A DNA stretch of 64,000 nt from Acinetobacter rudis (GCF_031157835.1 NZ_JAVIDR010000010.1:41196-105195), one strand, 5' to 3'; shown: positions 38,463-48,410, counted from the stretch's first letter. The notes: generated from the sequence alone by a model not told the origin. Program-made: numbers and translations.

Positions 38463-38550
38463 TCAGTTTATCCAATAGATGATATTCGTTGAACGGTGGG
38501 GGAAGCTTTTAGTTCTTTGTCCTAAGAAAAATCTTCCCCAAAAGCTATCA

Positions 38551-38981
38551 TTATTGACGTAATCCAATAGCTAAACGATTAAAAGCACTCATTAAACTTA
38601 CTGCGATGGTTAAATCGGAAATTTCAGTATCTGTGAAGTGTTGTTTAAGTGGATTAAAAAGATGATCTGGAGCATAAGAGTAATGAATATTAACTAAAGA
38701 CTCAGCCCAGGCCAAAGCCACTTGTTCTTTAGGGGAAAAATGATTGCTTACTCTCCAGCCAGCTAGCGTATCAATTTTTTATTACTCACACCACTTTTTC
38801 GTAATGAACTTGTATGCAGATCTAAACAAAACGCGCAGCCATTCATTTGTGAAATGCGAAGATAAATTAACTCTAGTAAATCTTTTCCTAAGCTACTTTC
38901 TTGCAAAGCATTTTTACAGTCAATTAAACCTTGATATGCTTGGGGGGAAAGTGTGCTATAGGGTAATCGAAGTGTGTGCAT
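38551..38981 (-). pseudogene. AhpD/carboxymuconolactone decarboxylase-like gene, frameshifted
   Basis: The first 70 codons from 38981 (AGGAG upstream) hold the peroxidase CxxC-x3-H motif (NGCAFCLDLH). The frame then stops at TAG, while the rest of the protein (DTLAGWRVSNHFSPKEQ...LAIGLRQ) continues in another frame to 38551. The break is at a run of six T (38775-38780 on the plus strand); a seventh T would restore an intact protein of about 143 residues. It may be a true frameshift, a sequencing slip or homopolymer phase variation. The full-length protein would be an alkylhydroperoxidase-like thiol enzyme. Confidence 0.8.
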
Positions 38982-39200
38982 TAAAAACTCCTAATAAAAT
39001 GATGAATAGCGGTAATTGCATTTTGTCGTTGAATAGAATTCTCTTTTAAACCTTCAAGATAGATAAATGTACTTTGTGTGATGCCTAGCCAAGTATTGTA
39101 TTTCCACGATCATGATCTCTTTTAAATAATTAAATTTATTGTAAAAATCAGATGACATACAATAAAGAGGCAAAAAAATAAATTTTGACTAGGACAAGAT

Positions 39201-40610
39201 ATGGCGGATTTATCTTTTCAATTAGATGCTAAACTGGAAGAACCTTTATATATTCAGATTTATCAACGCTTTGTATCTGCAATACGTAATAAACACTTGT
39301 CTGCCTCACAACAAGTTCCTTCTATTCGCTCTTTGGCAAGCGAACTTAATATTTCTCGTGGAACCGTAGAGTTAGCGTATCAAATATTAATAAATGAGGG
39401 TTTATTTGAAGCCAAAGGATCTGCTGGTACATTTATTAGTTCAAAGGCAGGTGAACTTATTACGATACAATTAAGTAATTTACCAACTCAACAGAAAAAT
39501 AATATACCTCAATCAACAGAGATAAATCCTTTGCAATTGGGTACACCTGCACTTGATGCTTTTCCTCTATCTTTATGGAATAAATTATCTGCTCAAACAA
39601 TGAAGAGGCAAAATGCTCAAGATTTGAATATGCAAAGTCCACAGGGGGATGAAGATTTACGTCAATCATTAGTTGGATATTTAGCTATTGCTAGAGGTAT
39701 ACAGTGTTCAGCCGAGCAAGTGTTTATTACTTCAGGATATAGAGCCAGCCTATTCTTAATTTCAGCGTGTTTATTACAAAAAGGTGATCAGGGATGGTTT
39801 GAAAATCCGGGGTATTTTATAGCACGGCAGTTTTTAAAGCACTTAGGAATGCAGTTAACTCATATTCCGGTTGATCAAGAGGGGATCTGTGTAGCACAAG
39901 GAAAAGTATTCGCTCCGCAAGCAAAATTTGTTGTAGTGACCCCAACACATCAAAGTCCATTGAATGTCACACTAAGTTTAGAGCGTAGAATAGAGTTGTT
40001 AAAATGGGCAATACAAGCACAAGCATGGATCATAGAGGATGATTATGATAGTGAGTTTTATTATCAAGGACGTATACAGCCTACACTAAAAAGTTTAGAC
40101 CACAAACAACGTGTGATTTATTGTGGCACATTTAGCAAGACATTATTTCCATCACTAAGATTATCGTATATCGTTGTACCCTCAACGCATGTTCAAGAAT
40201 TTCAAAATATTGCAAAAATATTAGGGAGTTTTCCAGCGCATTTGCCACAGAAAATTACACATCAATTTATATGCGAAGGGCACTTTGCTAGACATTTACG
40301 AAAAATGCGCAACTTGTATCGAATACGCAGACAGTACTTGATTATGGCAATAGAACAAGAGTTATCAGGAATATTAGAAATAACTAAACATACTGGCGGT
40401 ATGCATATCGTTGCAACACTATTAATATCCCTGCCAGTTGGGGAATTCATTAGTAGATTACGCACAATAGGTATAGAGATTCAATCTATGGATCATTGGT
40501 ATGCAGAATTATCATTAGAAAAACATGTATTGTTGGGCTTTACCAATATAGTCACAGCAGAAATGGCATCCGATTTATGTCAGCAGATAAAAAAAGCAGT
40601 ATTCAGTTAA
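39201..40610 (+). CDS. MocR/PdxR-type regulator (GntR + aminotransferase fold)
   Basis: 469 residues: N-terminal GntR winged helix (LYIQIYQRFVSAIRNKHLSASQQVPSIRSLASELNISRGTVELAY) joined to a PLP-dependent aminotransferase-like domain. The Schiff-base Lys lies in CGTFSKTLFPSLRLSY and the Asp in IIEDDYDSEFYY. Such regulators sense PLP or amino compounds. It is divergent from the AhpD-like gene, which is its probable target. Confidence 0.9.
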   Translation: MADLSFQLDAKLEEPLYIQIYQRFVSAIRNKHLSASQQVPSIRSLASELNISRGTVELAYQILINEGLFEAKGSAGTFISSKAGELITIQLSNLPTQQKNNIPQSTEINPLQLGTPALDAFPLSLWNKLSAQTMKRQNAQDLNMQSPQGDEDLRQSLVGYLAIARGIQCSAEQVFITSGYRASLFLISACLLQKGDQGWFENPGYFIARQFLKHLGMQLTHIPVDQEGICVAQGKVFAPQAKFVVVTPTHQSPLNVTLSLERRIELLKWAIQAQAWIIEDDYDSEFYYQGRIQPTLKSLDHKQRVIYCGTFSKTLFPSLRLSYIVVPSTHVQEFQNIAKILGSFPAHLPQKITHQFICEGHFARHLRKMRNLYRIRRQYLIMAIEQELSGILEITKHTGGMHIVATLLISLPVGEFISRLRTIGIEIQSMDHWYAELSLEKHVLLGFTNIVTAEMASDLCQQIKKAVFS

Positions 40611-40731
40611 TTCTATTTTTTGGTCTTTAGATAAATTAAGTATGATGAGTGTTAGGTTTAATGCTTTGCTTTAAATATAAGGGGCCTTTGGAGTAGTTTT
40701 AATTTACTAATTTATGGAGAATAAAATATAG

Positions 40732-41382
40732 ATGGTTGTTTATAAAAAACAGTGCATTATTTTAGTTATGAGTGCTTTATATGCTTTTTTAGTGCCTAAT
40801 CGAGCATTAGCATGTATGCCACTGACTGCTAATGATGTATTCATTGCTCGTTTTGATTCAATTCAAACCCAACCATCTACTCATTCTATAAATGTATATG
40901 ATGTAAAAATGAAGCATGTAACATTTCCTTTTAGAAGTTTTAAAACATGGTTTACTTATGCTGAGCCATATCAATGGGCAAGTAATTTTAATATTTCAAA
41001 TATCCGTAGAGATGATTTAATTATTGGCTTAGCCTATACCTCAGATGGAAACAAAGTACATGATTATTCAGTAGAGACACTTTCATTATTAAAATGTCAA
41101 AATGATATACTGTTTATCGAGAAGCCAATTGTTTATTTTACTGCTTGGGATAGGTCAAAAGGACGTTGTCATGATATGTCTTCTCATGCTGTAGGTTTAT
41201 TAGATGGGTTTATAGAACATGATCAAGTTTATTATTTAAAGAAGTTACAAGAAAAGTATCCTACATGTAATTCATTGTATTCAACATTTCCGCAGATAAC
41301 TCCAAATCATCAAACGTATTGGGCACAAATTCATGATATTTTTATACGTATCAAAACCTGGTTGCTCAATATGATCTTCTGA
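40732..41382 (+). CDS. Exported protein of unknown function
   Basis: 216 residues with a signal peptide (IILVMSALYAFLVPNRALA, cut near residue 28), so it is periplasmic or secreted. No family recognised. The mature part is rich in Tyr, Phe and His with four Cys (MPL region, LLKCQND, GRCHDM, YPTCNS), enough for two disulfides. It stands alone. Confidence 0.65.
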   Translation: MVVYKKQCIILVMSALYAFLVPNRALACMPLTANDVFIARFDSIQTQPSTHSINVYDVKMKHVTFPFRSFKTWFTYAEPYQWASNFNISNIRRDDLIIGLAYTSDGNKVHDYSVETLSLLKCQNDILFIEKPIVYFTAWDRSKGRCHDMSSHAVGLLDGFIEHDQVYYLKKLQEKYPTCNSLYSTFPQITPNHQTYWAQIHDIFIRIKTWLLNMIF

Positions 41383-41547
41383 AATGTATGCTATCGGACA
41401 CGTTTGAATGCATTGCATGGAATGTGTTCTGATGCAGTCTTGCTATGGGTTGTTTCATTTAGATAAAAAAATACCCTTCAAATTGAAATGTTCAACTCGA
41501 AGGGTAGAGTTCAAAAAAGTAAAGTGAGCCCTAGTAATTTTGACTAC

Positions 41548-41865
41548 TTACTTAAATCCATTTTCTAAAATATTAATTTTGACATCAATGACATCATTTT
41601 TAACTCTTTCATGATGATCTTGCATATGTGCTGTTAAAAGATGCTTATCTAAATGTTGCATACTTTGCCATTGTTCGATCATGATGATGGTATGAGGTAA
41701 GTGTGTTTGATAAGATGCTTGGCTGTCATGGTCAATAAGTAGATTGTAGGCTAAACAACCTTCCTCTCTTAGAACTATGGGTGTAGTCTTTTTAAAAGAG
41801 TTAATGACATTTTCAAAGTGGGAATGATCAGGTTTTATTTTAATCTGAGCAATAATCGTTAACAT
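41548..41865 (-). CDS. ygiN: YgiN-like quinol monooxygenase (ABM domain)
   Basis: A 105-residue antibiotic-biosynthesis-monooxygenase fold: LTIIAQIKIKPDHSHFENVI at the start, REEGCLAYNLL in the middle and IMIEQWQSMQHLDKHLLTAHM at the end. In E. coli ygiN follows mdaB and oxidises menadiol, forming a quinone redox cycle with MdaB. Here it starts 12 bases after the mdaB-like stop, in the same order. Confidence 0.82.
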   Translation of the reverse strand: MLTIIAQIKIKPDHSHFENVINSFKKTTPIVLREEGCLAYNLLIDHDSQASYQTHLPHTIIMIEQWQSMQHLDKHLLTAHMQDHHERVKNDVIDVKINILENGFK

Positions 41866-41877
41866 TTTATCCTCCCA

Positions 41878-42462
41878 CTAAAAAGAAAAATTATTTATTA
41901 AATGCTCACGATATTGTTGTTCAACCAAATGAACATTGGGCGCTTTAATTACGTCTGTAGCTAGGAATGTTTTCATTGGTTGCATGCCTAGAAATTGATT
42001 CGCTTTATGAAATGGCAAGTACACTCCATCAATTCCGATTCCCTCAAAGAATTGGGTTTTATCTGTAAATGATTCTTCTGGAGCATTCCATGTTAAAGAA
42101 AGCATATATTTTTTATCTTTAATTAATCCGCCTGAACCATATTTCTTTGTTGAATCTGAGCGTGTACGCCCATCATTGGCATATAAAGACCCATGGCCCT
42201 CTGTAAATACATCATCTATATATTTTTTCACTGTCCATGGAGCACCCATCCACCATCCTGGCATTTGATAAATGATCACATCTGCCCAAAGAAATTTTTC
42301 AACCTCATTTTTAGCTATGTAGGCGCTATCAGCTAAAGAAACATCAATGGAATGTCCTAAGTCACTCAGTACTTTTTGAGCTAGTACTGTGAGCGTATTG
42401 TTTAATTCGCCTTTTGAATGTGCAAAATCTTTTGCGCCATTAATAATTAGGATATTACTCAT
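41878..42462 (-). CDS. mdaB: NAD(P)H:quinone oxidoreductase, MdaB/flavodoxin-fold
   Basis: 194 residues from the ATG at 42462 (AGTGAG upstream); the upstream extension of the frame is ignored because the fold starts at SNILIINGAKDF. Flavodoxin-like FAD binding and the YQMPGWWMGAPWTVKKYIDDVF active-site segment are clear, matching MdaB (about 193 residues). It should reduce quinones by two electrons, avoiding semiquinones. Paired with ygiN. Confidence 0.88.
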   Translation of the reverse strand: MSNILIINGAKDFAHSKGELNNTLTVLAQKVLSDLGHSIDVSLADSAYIAKNEVEKFLWADVIIYQMPGWWMGAPWTVKKYIDDVFTEGHGSLYANDGRTRSDSTKKYGSGGLIKDKKYMLSLTWNAPEESFTDKTQFFEGIGIDGVYLPFHKANQFLGMQPMKTFLATDVIKAPNVHLVEQQYREHLINNFSF

Positions 42463-42582
42463 ATTGCACTCACTTATAAATTCATGACTGCAGTGTAGTT
42501 GAGGTTTTTCTTGAGATAAATGCAACTTTTATCAAATTATTAATGACTAAAAATCAATAATATTTAAATCAACTTGAGTATT

Positions 42583-43008
42583 TTATTGAAAATAATTTTC
42601 TAATTCTTCCCAGTCTGGTAATTCTAAATATTCTTTATTTGCAGAGATGAAAGGTGCCCAGCTGCTTTTTGAATTCAGGCAAAAATTTAGTCTTTGAGTA
42701 ATGGTGGGTTGTTCATCTAATAAACCGAATGGAATCCAAATAAATGTGCTTTTTCCAACTTTGTTTGGAACTGGGGAGCCGCAGCTTTTGCAGAAACAAG
42801 AGGTAAAACCAGAGTCCTTTTTGTATGTGCTAATAAAATCTGTACCCGAGCACCAACCAAATACTTTTTCATCCACTAGGGTGGCAGCATTTGCACCAGT
42901 ACCACTTTGCTTGCGGCATAAACTGCAATGACAGTGATATATGACCTGAATATTCTTGTGAACTAAAAAGTGAATTTTTCCACACAAGCAATGACCATTT
43001 ATTGCCAT
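42583..43008 (-). CDS. GFA/CENP-V-type zinc protein
   Basis: 141 residues with the GFA (glutathione-dependent formaldehyde-activating) zinc pattern: CLCGKIHF at the start, HCHCSLCRKQSG and a late FCKSCGSPV. These small proteins bind two zinc ions. Most members have no proven activity, and no formaldehyde-oxidation genes lie nearby. Confidence 0.85.
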   Translation of the reverse strand: MAINGHCLCGKIHFLVHKNIQVIYHCHCSLCRKQSGTGANAATLVDEKVFGWCSGTDFISTYKKDSGFTSCFCKSCGSPVPNKVGKSTFIWIPFGLLDEQPTITQRLNFCLNSKSSWAPFISANKEYLELPDWEELENYFQ

Positions 43009-43091
43009 AATTTTAAACCTATTGGAATAGATATCAGTTTCTAATCATAGTTAATATTTTGTTCAATACTGTAAAATAAACTATATAAAGC

Positions 43092-44387
43092 TTAATTAAC
43101 GACTAACATTCCATCCTTACTAAAATAATTTCGACTTAAATTAGCTCTATTCATGCTCCAAATTCTATCAGGAAGGTAACATGGGCCAATAGCCAACTTG
43201 GTATTGCCATATTTTTTATGTATTGCCTCATAAGCTAACATTAATTTTTCATTTTTTTTAGTATGATGGGTTTCAATCAGTAAATCAGGAGTGTATGAGT
43301 TTTTATCAATAAGATGATTAAAAATCACCCCGCACTTTTTAAATTGAATACCTTCTTTGTAGATGGATTCAAGTAGTTTGAGTGCTATTTTAATCAAGTC
43401 CATTAAATTGTCGGTAGGTTCAAATAGCGTGATGCTTTTTGACGCGTTATAAAAAGGAATATTAGGGTTAAATGGACTCGACTGGGCAAATACAATGACA
43501 CAAAAACAAAGTGTTTGATTGGCTCGCATACGTCTTACACCATCTTGTACATATTTTGCTAAGGCTTCTTTGAGGTCATTCAATTCGGTAATTCTTTCAC
43601 CAAATGATCGACTAGCAATAATTTGTTTTTTAGGTGCAGGTTCATCCTCAATTTCAATACATGATGTTCCTTGTAATTCCATGATGGTTCTAGCCATGAC
43701 CACAGAAAATAGCTTTTTCATATAATAATGATCTGTGTAAACTAAGTCTAAAACAGAGCTGATCCCCATGTTTTTAAGTTTTTTAGCATGCTTCCTACCC
43801 ACGCCCCAGACTTCACCTACATCTATATGTTGGTAGTAAAGTTCAGTTGAACAGGGGTCCATATCAACCAGATTGCATACACCATTTAGGTGTGTATTTT
43901 TTTTGGCAAGATAGTTTGCAATTTTGGCTTCCGTTTTACTTCTTCCAATACCCACACAAATCGGTAAGCCTAGCCATTTTAAAATACGTATTCGCATTTC
44001 TTGGGTATAGCTTGTTAAATCGAATGATTCATAAAATGTAGATAAATCTAAAAAACATTCATCGATGCTGTAAATCTCTTGATCATCAGGACCAACAAAT
44101 TCCGCTAAAATCGAGTGAAAGCGCATAGACATTTCAGCATAAAGGGCATAATTACTTGATAAAACCTGCACATTGTATTTTTGTACAATTTCTTTGATAT
44201 TAAAAAAAGGTACAGCCATCTTAATACCTAAATCTTTTGCTTCCTGAGATCTAGCAATTACACAACCGTCATTATTGGATAGTACAATGACGGGGATATT
44301 GTTGAGTTTTGGATTAAATACACGTTCACAGCTTACATAGCAGTTATTTACATCTATGAGGGCAAAGATTTTATTTTTTTGTTTCAT
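43092..44387 (-). CDS. umuC: Y-family DNA polymerase V catalytic subunit UmuC
   Basis: 431 residues from 44387. The catalytic acidic residues sit in FALIDVNNCYVSCERVF and SIDECFLDLS, with SNNDGCVIARS in the finger region and helix-hairpin-helix EVWGVGRKHAKKL. It is an error-prone translesion polymerase. The start overlaps the umuD stop as ATGA, so translation is coupled. Confidence 0.94.
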   Translation of the reverse strand: MKQKNKIFALIDVNNCYVSCERVFNPKLNNIPVIVLSNNDGCVIARSQEAKDLGIKMAVPFFNIKEIVQKYNVQVLSSNYALYAEMSMRFHSILAEFVGPDDQEIYSIDECFLDLSTFYESFDLTSYTQEMRIRILKWLGLPICVGIGRSKTEAKIANYLAKKNTHLNGVCNLVDMDPCSTELYYQHIDVGEVWGVGRKHAKKLKNMGISSVLDLVYTDHYYMKKLFSVVMARTIMELQGTSCIEIEDEPAPKKQIIASRSFGERITELNDLKEALAKYVQDGVRRMRANQTLCFCVIVFAQSSPFNPNIPFYNASKSITLFEPTDNLMDLIKIALKLLESIYKEGIQFKKCGVIFNHLIDKNSYTPDLLIETHHTKKNEKLMLAYEAIHKKYGNTKLAIGPCYLPDRIWSMNRANLSRNYFSKDGMLVVN

Positions 44388-44950
44388 CGGAAATTTTTTA
44401 TGACACGTGTAACAACACCCCAAATAATGAGTTCTTGCCCATCATTAAAGTGTAAATCATCAAAGTCCGGATTTTCTGCTTTAAGCCAATATACACCAGC
44501 TTCAATCATTAAACGCTTAACAGTAAAGTCATTATCAATTACAGCAATCACAATATCACGATGCTTTGCTTCTAGGCTTCGGTCAACAATAAGTTCATCA
44601 TTAACATCTAAACCAGCATTTATCATAGATAGAGAATTGACACGAACAATAAAGCTTGCATGAATATTACGAATTAAATGTTCATTGAGATCAAGTTTGT
44701 TATCAATATAATCTTGTGCGGGGGAAGGAAAGCCTGCCTGAATACGTTCTAAGGCTAATGGAATTTCAATTTGAGTCGTGGGTTCAATTTGTCGAATATT
44801 CATAACTTCCATGGTTTTTTTTGTTTTATGAAGGAATTCTTTAATTTCTAAAACACGTGACTCAGGTACACGTATAGTTTTCGTGGCTTCATTGTATTTA
44901 AACTTTCTACCTGCACCTTCACGTTTACCACCATGAGTGTTTTTGGGCAT
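44384..44950 (-). CDS. umuD: UmuD-like S24 self-cleaving SOS protein
   Basis: 188 residues from 44950. The basic N-terminus (KNTHGGKREGAGRKFKY) lies ahead of the peptidase part. The cleavage site is Ala-Gly in IQAGFPSP, the catalytic Ser is in NSLSMINAG and the catalytic Lys in DNDFTVKRL. The N-terminal region is longer than in E. coli UmuD (139 residues), as in Acinetobacter UmuDAb proteins, which also act as SOS repressors. The operator-like box at 44960-44980 lies directly upstream, so this start is preferred to one at 44980 that would run through it. Confidence 0.9.
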   Translation of the reverse strand: MPKNTHGGKREGAGRKFKYNEATKTIRVPESRVLEIKEFLHKTKKTMEVMNIRQIEPTTQIEIPLALERIQAGFPSPAQDYIDNKLDLNEHLIRNIHASFIVRVNSLSMINAGLDVNDELIVDRSLEAKHRDIVIAVIDNDFTVKRLMIEAGVYWLKAENPDFDDLHFNDGQELIIWGVVTRVIKNFR

Positions 44951-44959
44951 ACCTATTAC

Positions 44960-44980
44960 TCGAATATGTTGCAAAATCAA
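44960..44980 (-). promoter_or_regulatory. UmuDAb-type SOS box upstream of umuDC
   Basis: On the minus strand the site reads TTGA-TTTTGCAAC-ATATTCGA, matching the pattern TTGA-N4-G-N-AAC-N3-TTC-N-A of the UmuDAb operator reported for Acinetobacter (recalled). The umuD start is only 9 bases away, so binding would block initiation directly. Confidence 0.6.
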
Positions 44981-45262
44981 ATTGTATGTTTATTGTTCAT
45001 AGTAGTCAATCAAAAGATAGTTATGAGTTTAATTAAAAATGTCTTAAATAGGTAATAGATAAGTTAGAATTTGATAATGATTTTTAAAAATTGAATAGAG
45101 TCTCATTTGTTTTAATCAATTATATGGAATATAAAAACCCTATATTTAATATTGAACGATTAATTATAGGGTGAGAGTTTAGTATAAGGCTTATTATTGT
45201 ATCTATCTGTATAAAGCTATAGATCGTAGATATTTTTAAATATCATCTTTTGTGGTCATATA

Positions 45263-47197
45263 TTAATACTCTCTATTGGCTATCTCCATTTGTACTGCAA
45301 TTTGATTATATGACCAGTTTTTATTGTAGCTAATATTACGTTTTTCAAAATATTTAATAATTGCCTCCTTAGTTTTTGGTCCAATTTTTCCATCTACAAT
45401 AATTTCAGGATTATCATTTCTAAGAAAAGTTTGAATTCTACTTTTAGGGTCCATGATAAAATATGTGCGATCTGAAAATTGATTCATATCAACAAAGTAT
45501 TTGGATCTACAAATAAGCTTTTCATTACTATAGTAGGAGTATGTGTTGTCACGTTGACAGTATTTATGCACTAATTGATTGGGTATAATGTAACTTGCTG
45601 ATTTAAACAAAAAATTTAAGAGCGTAGGGCCAGCATGTGGTAACCATGTTTTATTGTATGCAGTATAGCCGTAGACGCCCATTATGATAACAAGAAATGA
45701 GCCAGCAAAAGCGGTAGTAAAAAAAGGTTCTTTATTTCTTATTTTTTGACGAAACTCAGTAGGGACATTTCGACTTTTATAAGTACATACAGCGACACTA
45801 AGAAGAAAGGTTACAATACTGTATAGACAGTAATATAGTAAAGTGAAAAATAGAAAAGAAATAATTCCGAGAATTAAACTCCAGACTCCATTAATAACGG
45901 ATGTCTCAAACAGATATTCAATATATATACCTGCTGATATGAAGTAAATGAATGCAGCAATGCTCCAAACAATTCCGCTATATGCAGGTGATACTTTATC
46001 TAAAATAGCATTAATCCCATTCGATAATCGTTGGGCTGAAAGCTGAGTAATAAAATAAGAACATAGCTCTTGAATCATTGCCGTATGATCTTGTGATGTT
46101 GAAGTACGATGTTTCGCTACACCACGAAGAGAGCGTTCGAGTACAGGCTGTCCAGAAAACTCGTTAAAAAATTTTAGCGCTTTTTCTTTTGAAATCTTTT
46201 TTCCTGTATCTTGATATTGCTCAAGAGCAGTAATTTCTTCGATAAATAATTGATCAAATATTCCAGAGCGAATAAACGGCAATGGTGGGTTACTATAGCC
46301 AACTATATGGTGTTGAGTGGAACGTAAGTTAGCAAAAATTTCTGTGATAAAGCTATCACCATAATATGTAAACCTTTCATAAGATTGACCATTTGGCTCA
46401 TAATTAAAACCATTAAAATATATTTGTTGATATAAATGTTCATGATTACATTCTGAAAGATAATCGATTAACTCTTGTGCATGTTTTTGGCAGTTAACAC
46501 TATACTGATTATAAGGAATAGCAACTAAATAAGAGCTACGATAATAAGTAAAATAGCCATATCCAGAACAAGTCGAACATTGTTGGCGCCCAGAACCACT
46601 ACAGTTGTAGCATGTAGTTCTTCCTCCGCCGTGGCAATGACCACATGATACATATCTTAAACGTTGTTCATAGTTCCTATTTGAATAATTATATTCCGTA
46701 TAAGTTTCTTGGACTTGTCCTGTACCCCAGCAATGATTGCATTGTTTTTTCCCACTTCCTGTGCAATTTGAACAGTTATATTCACCATGTCCTCTACATT
46801 GATCACAATGATATTGATAAGAATGGGTAGGGTACTCATGAATTGTTTTATTTTGATTGTAAACTAACCCTCTAGATCCAGCATTTTTATAATCATTAAT
46901 AAAATCTAAACGTCTAATCTTATTATTTGTAGCATCATCAACATGATTTTCGTGTATAGCTTCAAAATGGTTTAAGTCTTTACCGCTATGTACTGCCGCA
47001 GGCTTTCCTCCTGCAATCCACTCATTGTTCCATTTTAAAATAAAATTCCAATCTATCGTTACTGTCAGCTTGAAAGGAAAAACTGCTGAGTGATCAAGAG
47101 TAAGTTCTTTACCCTTAACATGATTTCCATGAATGATGTTCTGTACAGATGTCAATAAAATTTGAGGAAGTTCTTTTTCTAACTGCTCTTTCAACAT
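45263..47197 (-). CDS. Large protein: six CxxCxGxG modules, membrane helices, PG-binding-like tail
   Basis: 644 residues, no known function. Residues 1-115 form an unrecognised N-terminal domain. Residues 131-214 hold six DnaJ-type zinc modules in two triplets (CDQCRGHG, CSNCTGSG, CNHCWGTG; CGHCHGGG, CYNCSGSG, CSTCSGYG). About residues 405-525 carry 4-5 hydrophobic helices. The last 70 residues (IVDGKIGPKTKEAIIKYFEKRNI) look like a PG_binding_1 fold. There is no J-domain and no signal peptide, so the zinc part is probably cytoplasmic. It is flanked by 280 and 220 bases of AT-rich DNA and stands alone. Confidence 0.8.
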   Translation of the reverse strand: MLKEQLEKELPQILLTSVQNIIHGNHVKGKELTLDHSAVFPFKLTVTIDWNFILKWNNEWIAGGKPAAVHSGKDLNHFEAIHENHVDDATNNKIRRLDFINDYKNAGSRGLVYNQNKTIHEYPTHSYQYHCDQCRGHGEYNCSNCTGSGKKQCNHCWGTGQVQETYTEYNYSNRNYEQRLRYVSCGHCHGGGRTTCYNCSGSGRQQCSTCSGYGYFTYYRSSYLVAIPYNQYSVNCQKHAQELIDYLSECNHEHLYQQIYFNGFNYEPNGQSYERFTYYGDSFITEIFANLRSTQHHIVGYSNPPLPFIRSGIFDQLFIEEITALEQYQDTGKKISKEKALKFFNEFSGQPVLERSLRGVAKHRTSTSQDHTAMIQELCSYFITQLSAQRLSNGINAILDKVSPAYSGIVWSIAAFIYFISAGIYIEYLFETSVINGVWSLILGIISFLFFTLLYYCLYSIVTFLLSVAVCTYKSRNVPTEFRQKIRNKEPFFTTAFAGSFLVIIMGVYGYTAYNKTWLPHAGPTLLNFLFKSASYIIPNQLVHKYCQRDNTYSYYSNEKLICRSKYFVDMNQFSDRTYFIMDPKSRIQTFLRNDNPEIIVDGKIGPKTKEAIIKYFEKRNISYNKNWSYNQIAVQMEIANREY

Positions 47198-47414
47198 TAT
47201 ATTAAGGGGGTAGCTTTAAAAATATTATAATCATTATATATTAACCAACATTTATCAATGGCTTAAATTTCCACTTTATTTTAAATTAAAATAATAAGTT
47301 AAGTTAAATTAATATAATTTTAATAATATTTTTAGATGAGTTGTATTGTTACGTGCATTTTTGTTTGGTATTAATGTTATATAAGTACAGGGACTATTCT
47401 GATTTTTAATCTAT

Positions 47415-48410
47415 ATGATATTTCCTAAAAATGAAAATAGCCAAATAACTTTAGAGAGCGTATCTTCTATGCAAAACATAAGAGTTCAACCTGTTGTCAA
47501 TCCGCCAGGTGAGAATGCTGTATTTATTACTTTAACTATTAATAGTGATGTTGCTGCATTAGATACAATACGCAGCTTTGCTGGTAATTTCACAGCACTA
47601 ATTAGAAGTCTTACGAAGCGATTTTTAAATAGTCACTTTAATGCCATTATGGGGTTTAGCTCAAGTGCTTGGGACCGACTTTTTCCTAATCAACCAAAGC
47701 CTAAGGAATTAGTTCCTTTTGAAGAAATCAGAGGTGAAAAACATACTGCGGTATCAACACCTGGCGATATCTTTTTTCATATACGTGCAGATAGTCAGGA
47801 TGTTTGTTTTGAGCTTACATCGATAATCCATCAACAATTGAGCGATTGTACAACGACTATTGATGAAACCCATGGTTTCCGCTATTTAGATGGTCGTGCA
47901 ATTATTGGTTTTGTTGATGGTACTGAAAATCCAGAAAGTATGATTGCCTCCGAATATGCCGTTATAGGAGATGAAGATCCAAACTTTAAATATGGAAGCT
48001 ATGCTTTTTCCCAAAAGTACCTACATGACATGCAAAAGTGGCAAGCATTATCTACGGAAGAACAAGAAAAAGTAATTGGGCGTCGTAAATTTAATGATAT
48101 GGAATTGGGAGATCATGAAAAGCCGGCTACTGCACATAACAATGTAAGCAAGGCCTATGATAAAGATGGCAATGAAATGAAAATTTTACGTGCTAATATT
48201 GCTTTTGCTCACCCTTTAAAAAATGAATATGGTACTTATTTTATTGGTTATGCACGTTCTTTTAGTGTGACAAAACAAATGCTCAAAAATATGTTTCTTG
48301 GTAATGAAGATGGCTATATAGATCATCTTTTAAATTTTAGTACGCCAATATCAGGAACGTTATTTTTTATACCGACTTATGATTTTCTTGATAGTCTGAC
48401 TGCCGATTAA
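47415..48410 (+). CDS. Dyp-type (YfeX-like) heme peroxidase
   Basis: 331 residues with the Dyp signature IGFVDGTENPES (catalytic Asp, GxxDG), the probable proximal His in KPATAHNNVSKAY and the distal Arg region near YARSF. No signal peptide, so cytoplasmic like E. coli YfeX. It uses peroxide to oxidise dyes or porphyrinogens in vitro. No obvious partner gene. The start has no strong SD; MQNIRVQ at 47469 is an alternative. Confidence 0.9.
   Translation: MIFPKNENSQITLESVSSMQNIRVQPVVNPPGENAVFITLTINSDVAALDTIRSFAGNFTALIRSLTKRFLNSHFNAIMGFSSSAWDRLFPNQPKPKELVPFEEIRGEKHTAVSTPGDIFFHIRADSQDVCFELTSIIHQQLSDCTTTIDETHGFRYLDGRAIIGFVDGTENPESMIASEYAVIGDEDPNFKYGSYAFSQKYLHDMQKWQALSTEEQEKVIGRRKFNDMELGDHEKPATAHNNVSKAYDKDGNEMKILRANIAFAHPLKNEYGTYFIGYARSFSVTKQMLKNMFLGNEDGYIDHLLNFSTPISGTLFFIPTYDFLDSLTAD

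Noticed and set aside
38744..39049. Plus-strand frame opposite the AhpD-like gene
   Set aside because: It is the antisense of the frameshifted AhpD gene, whose CxxC-x3-H motif and SD support the minus strand.
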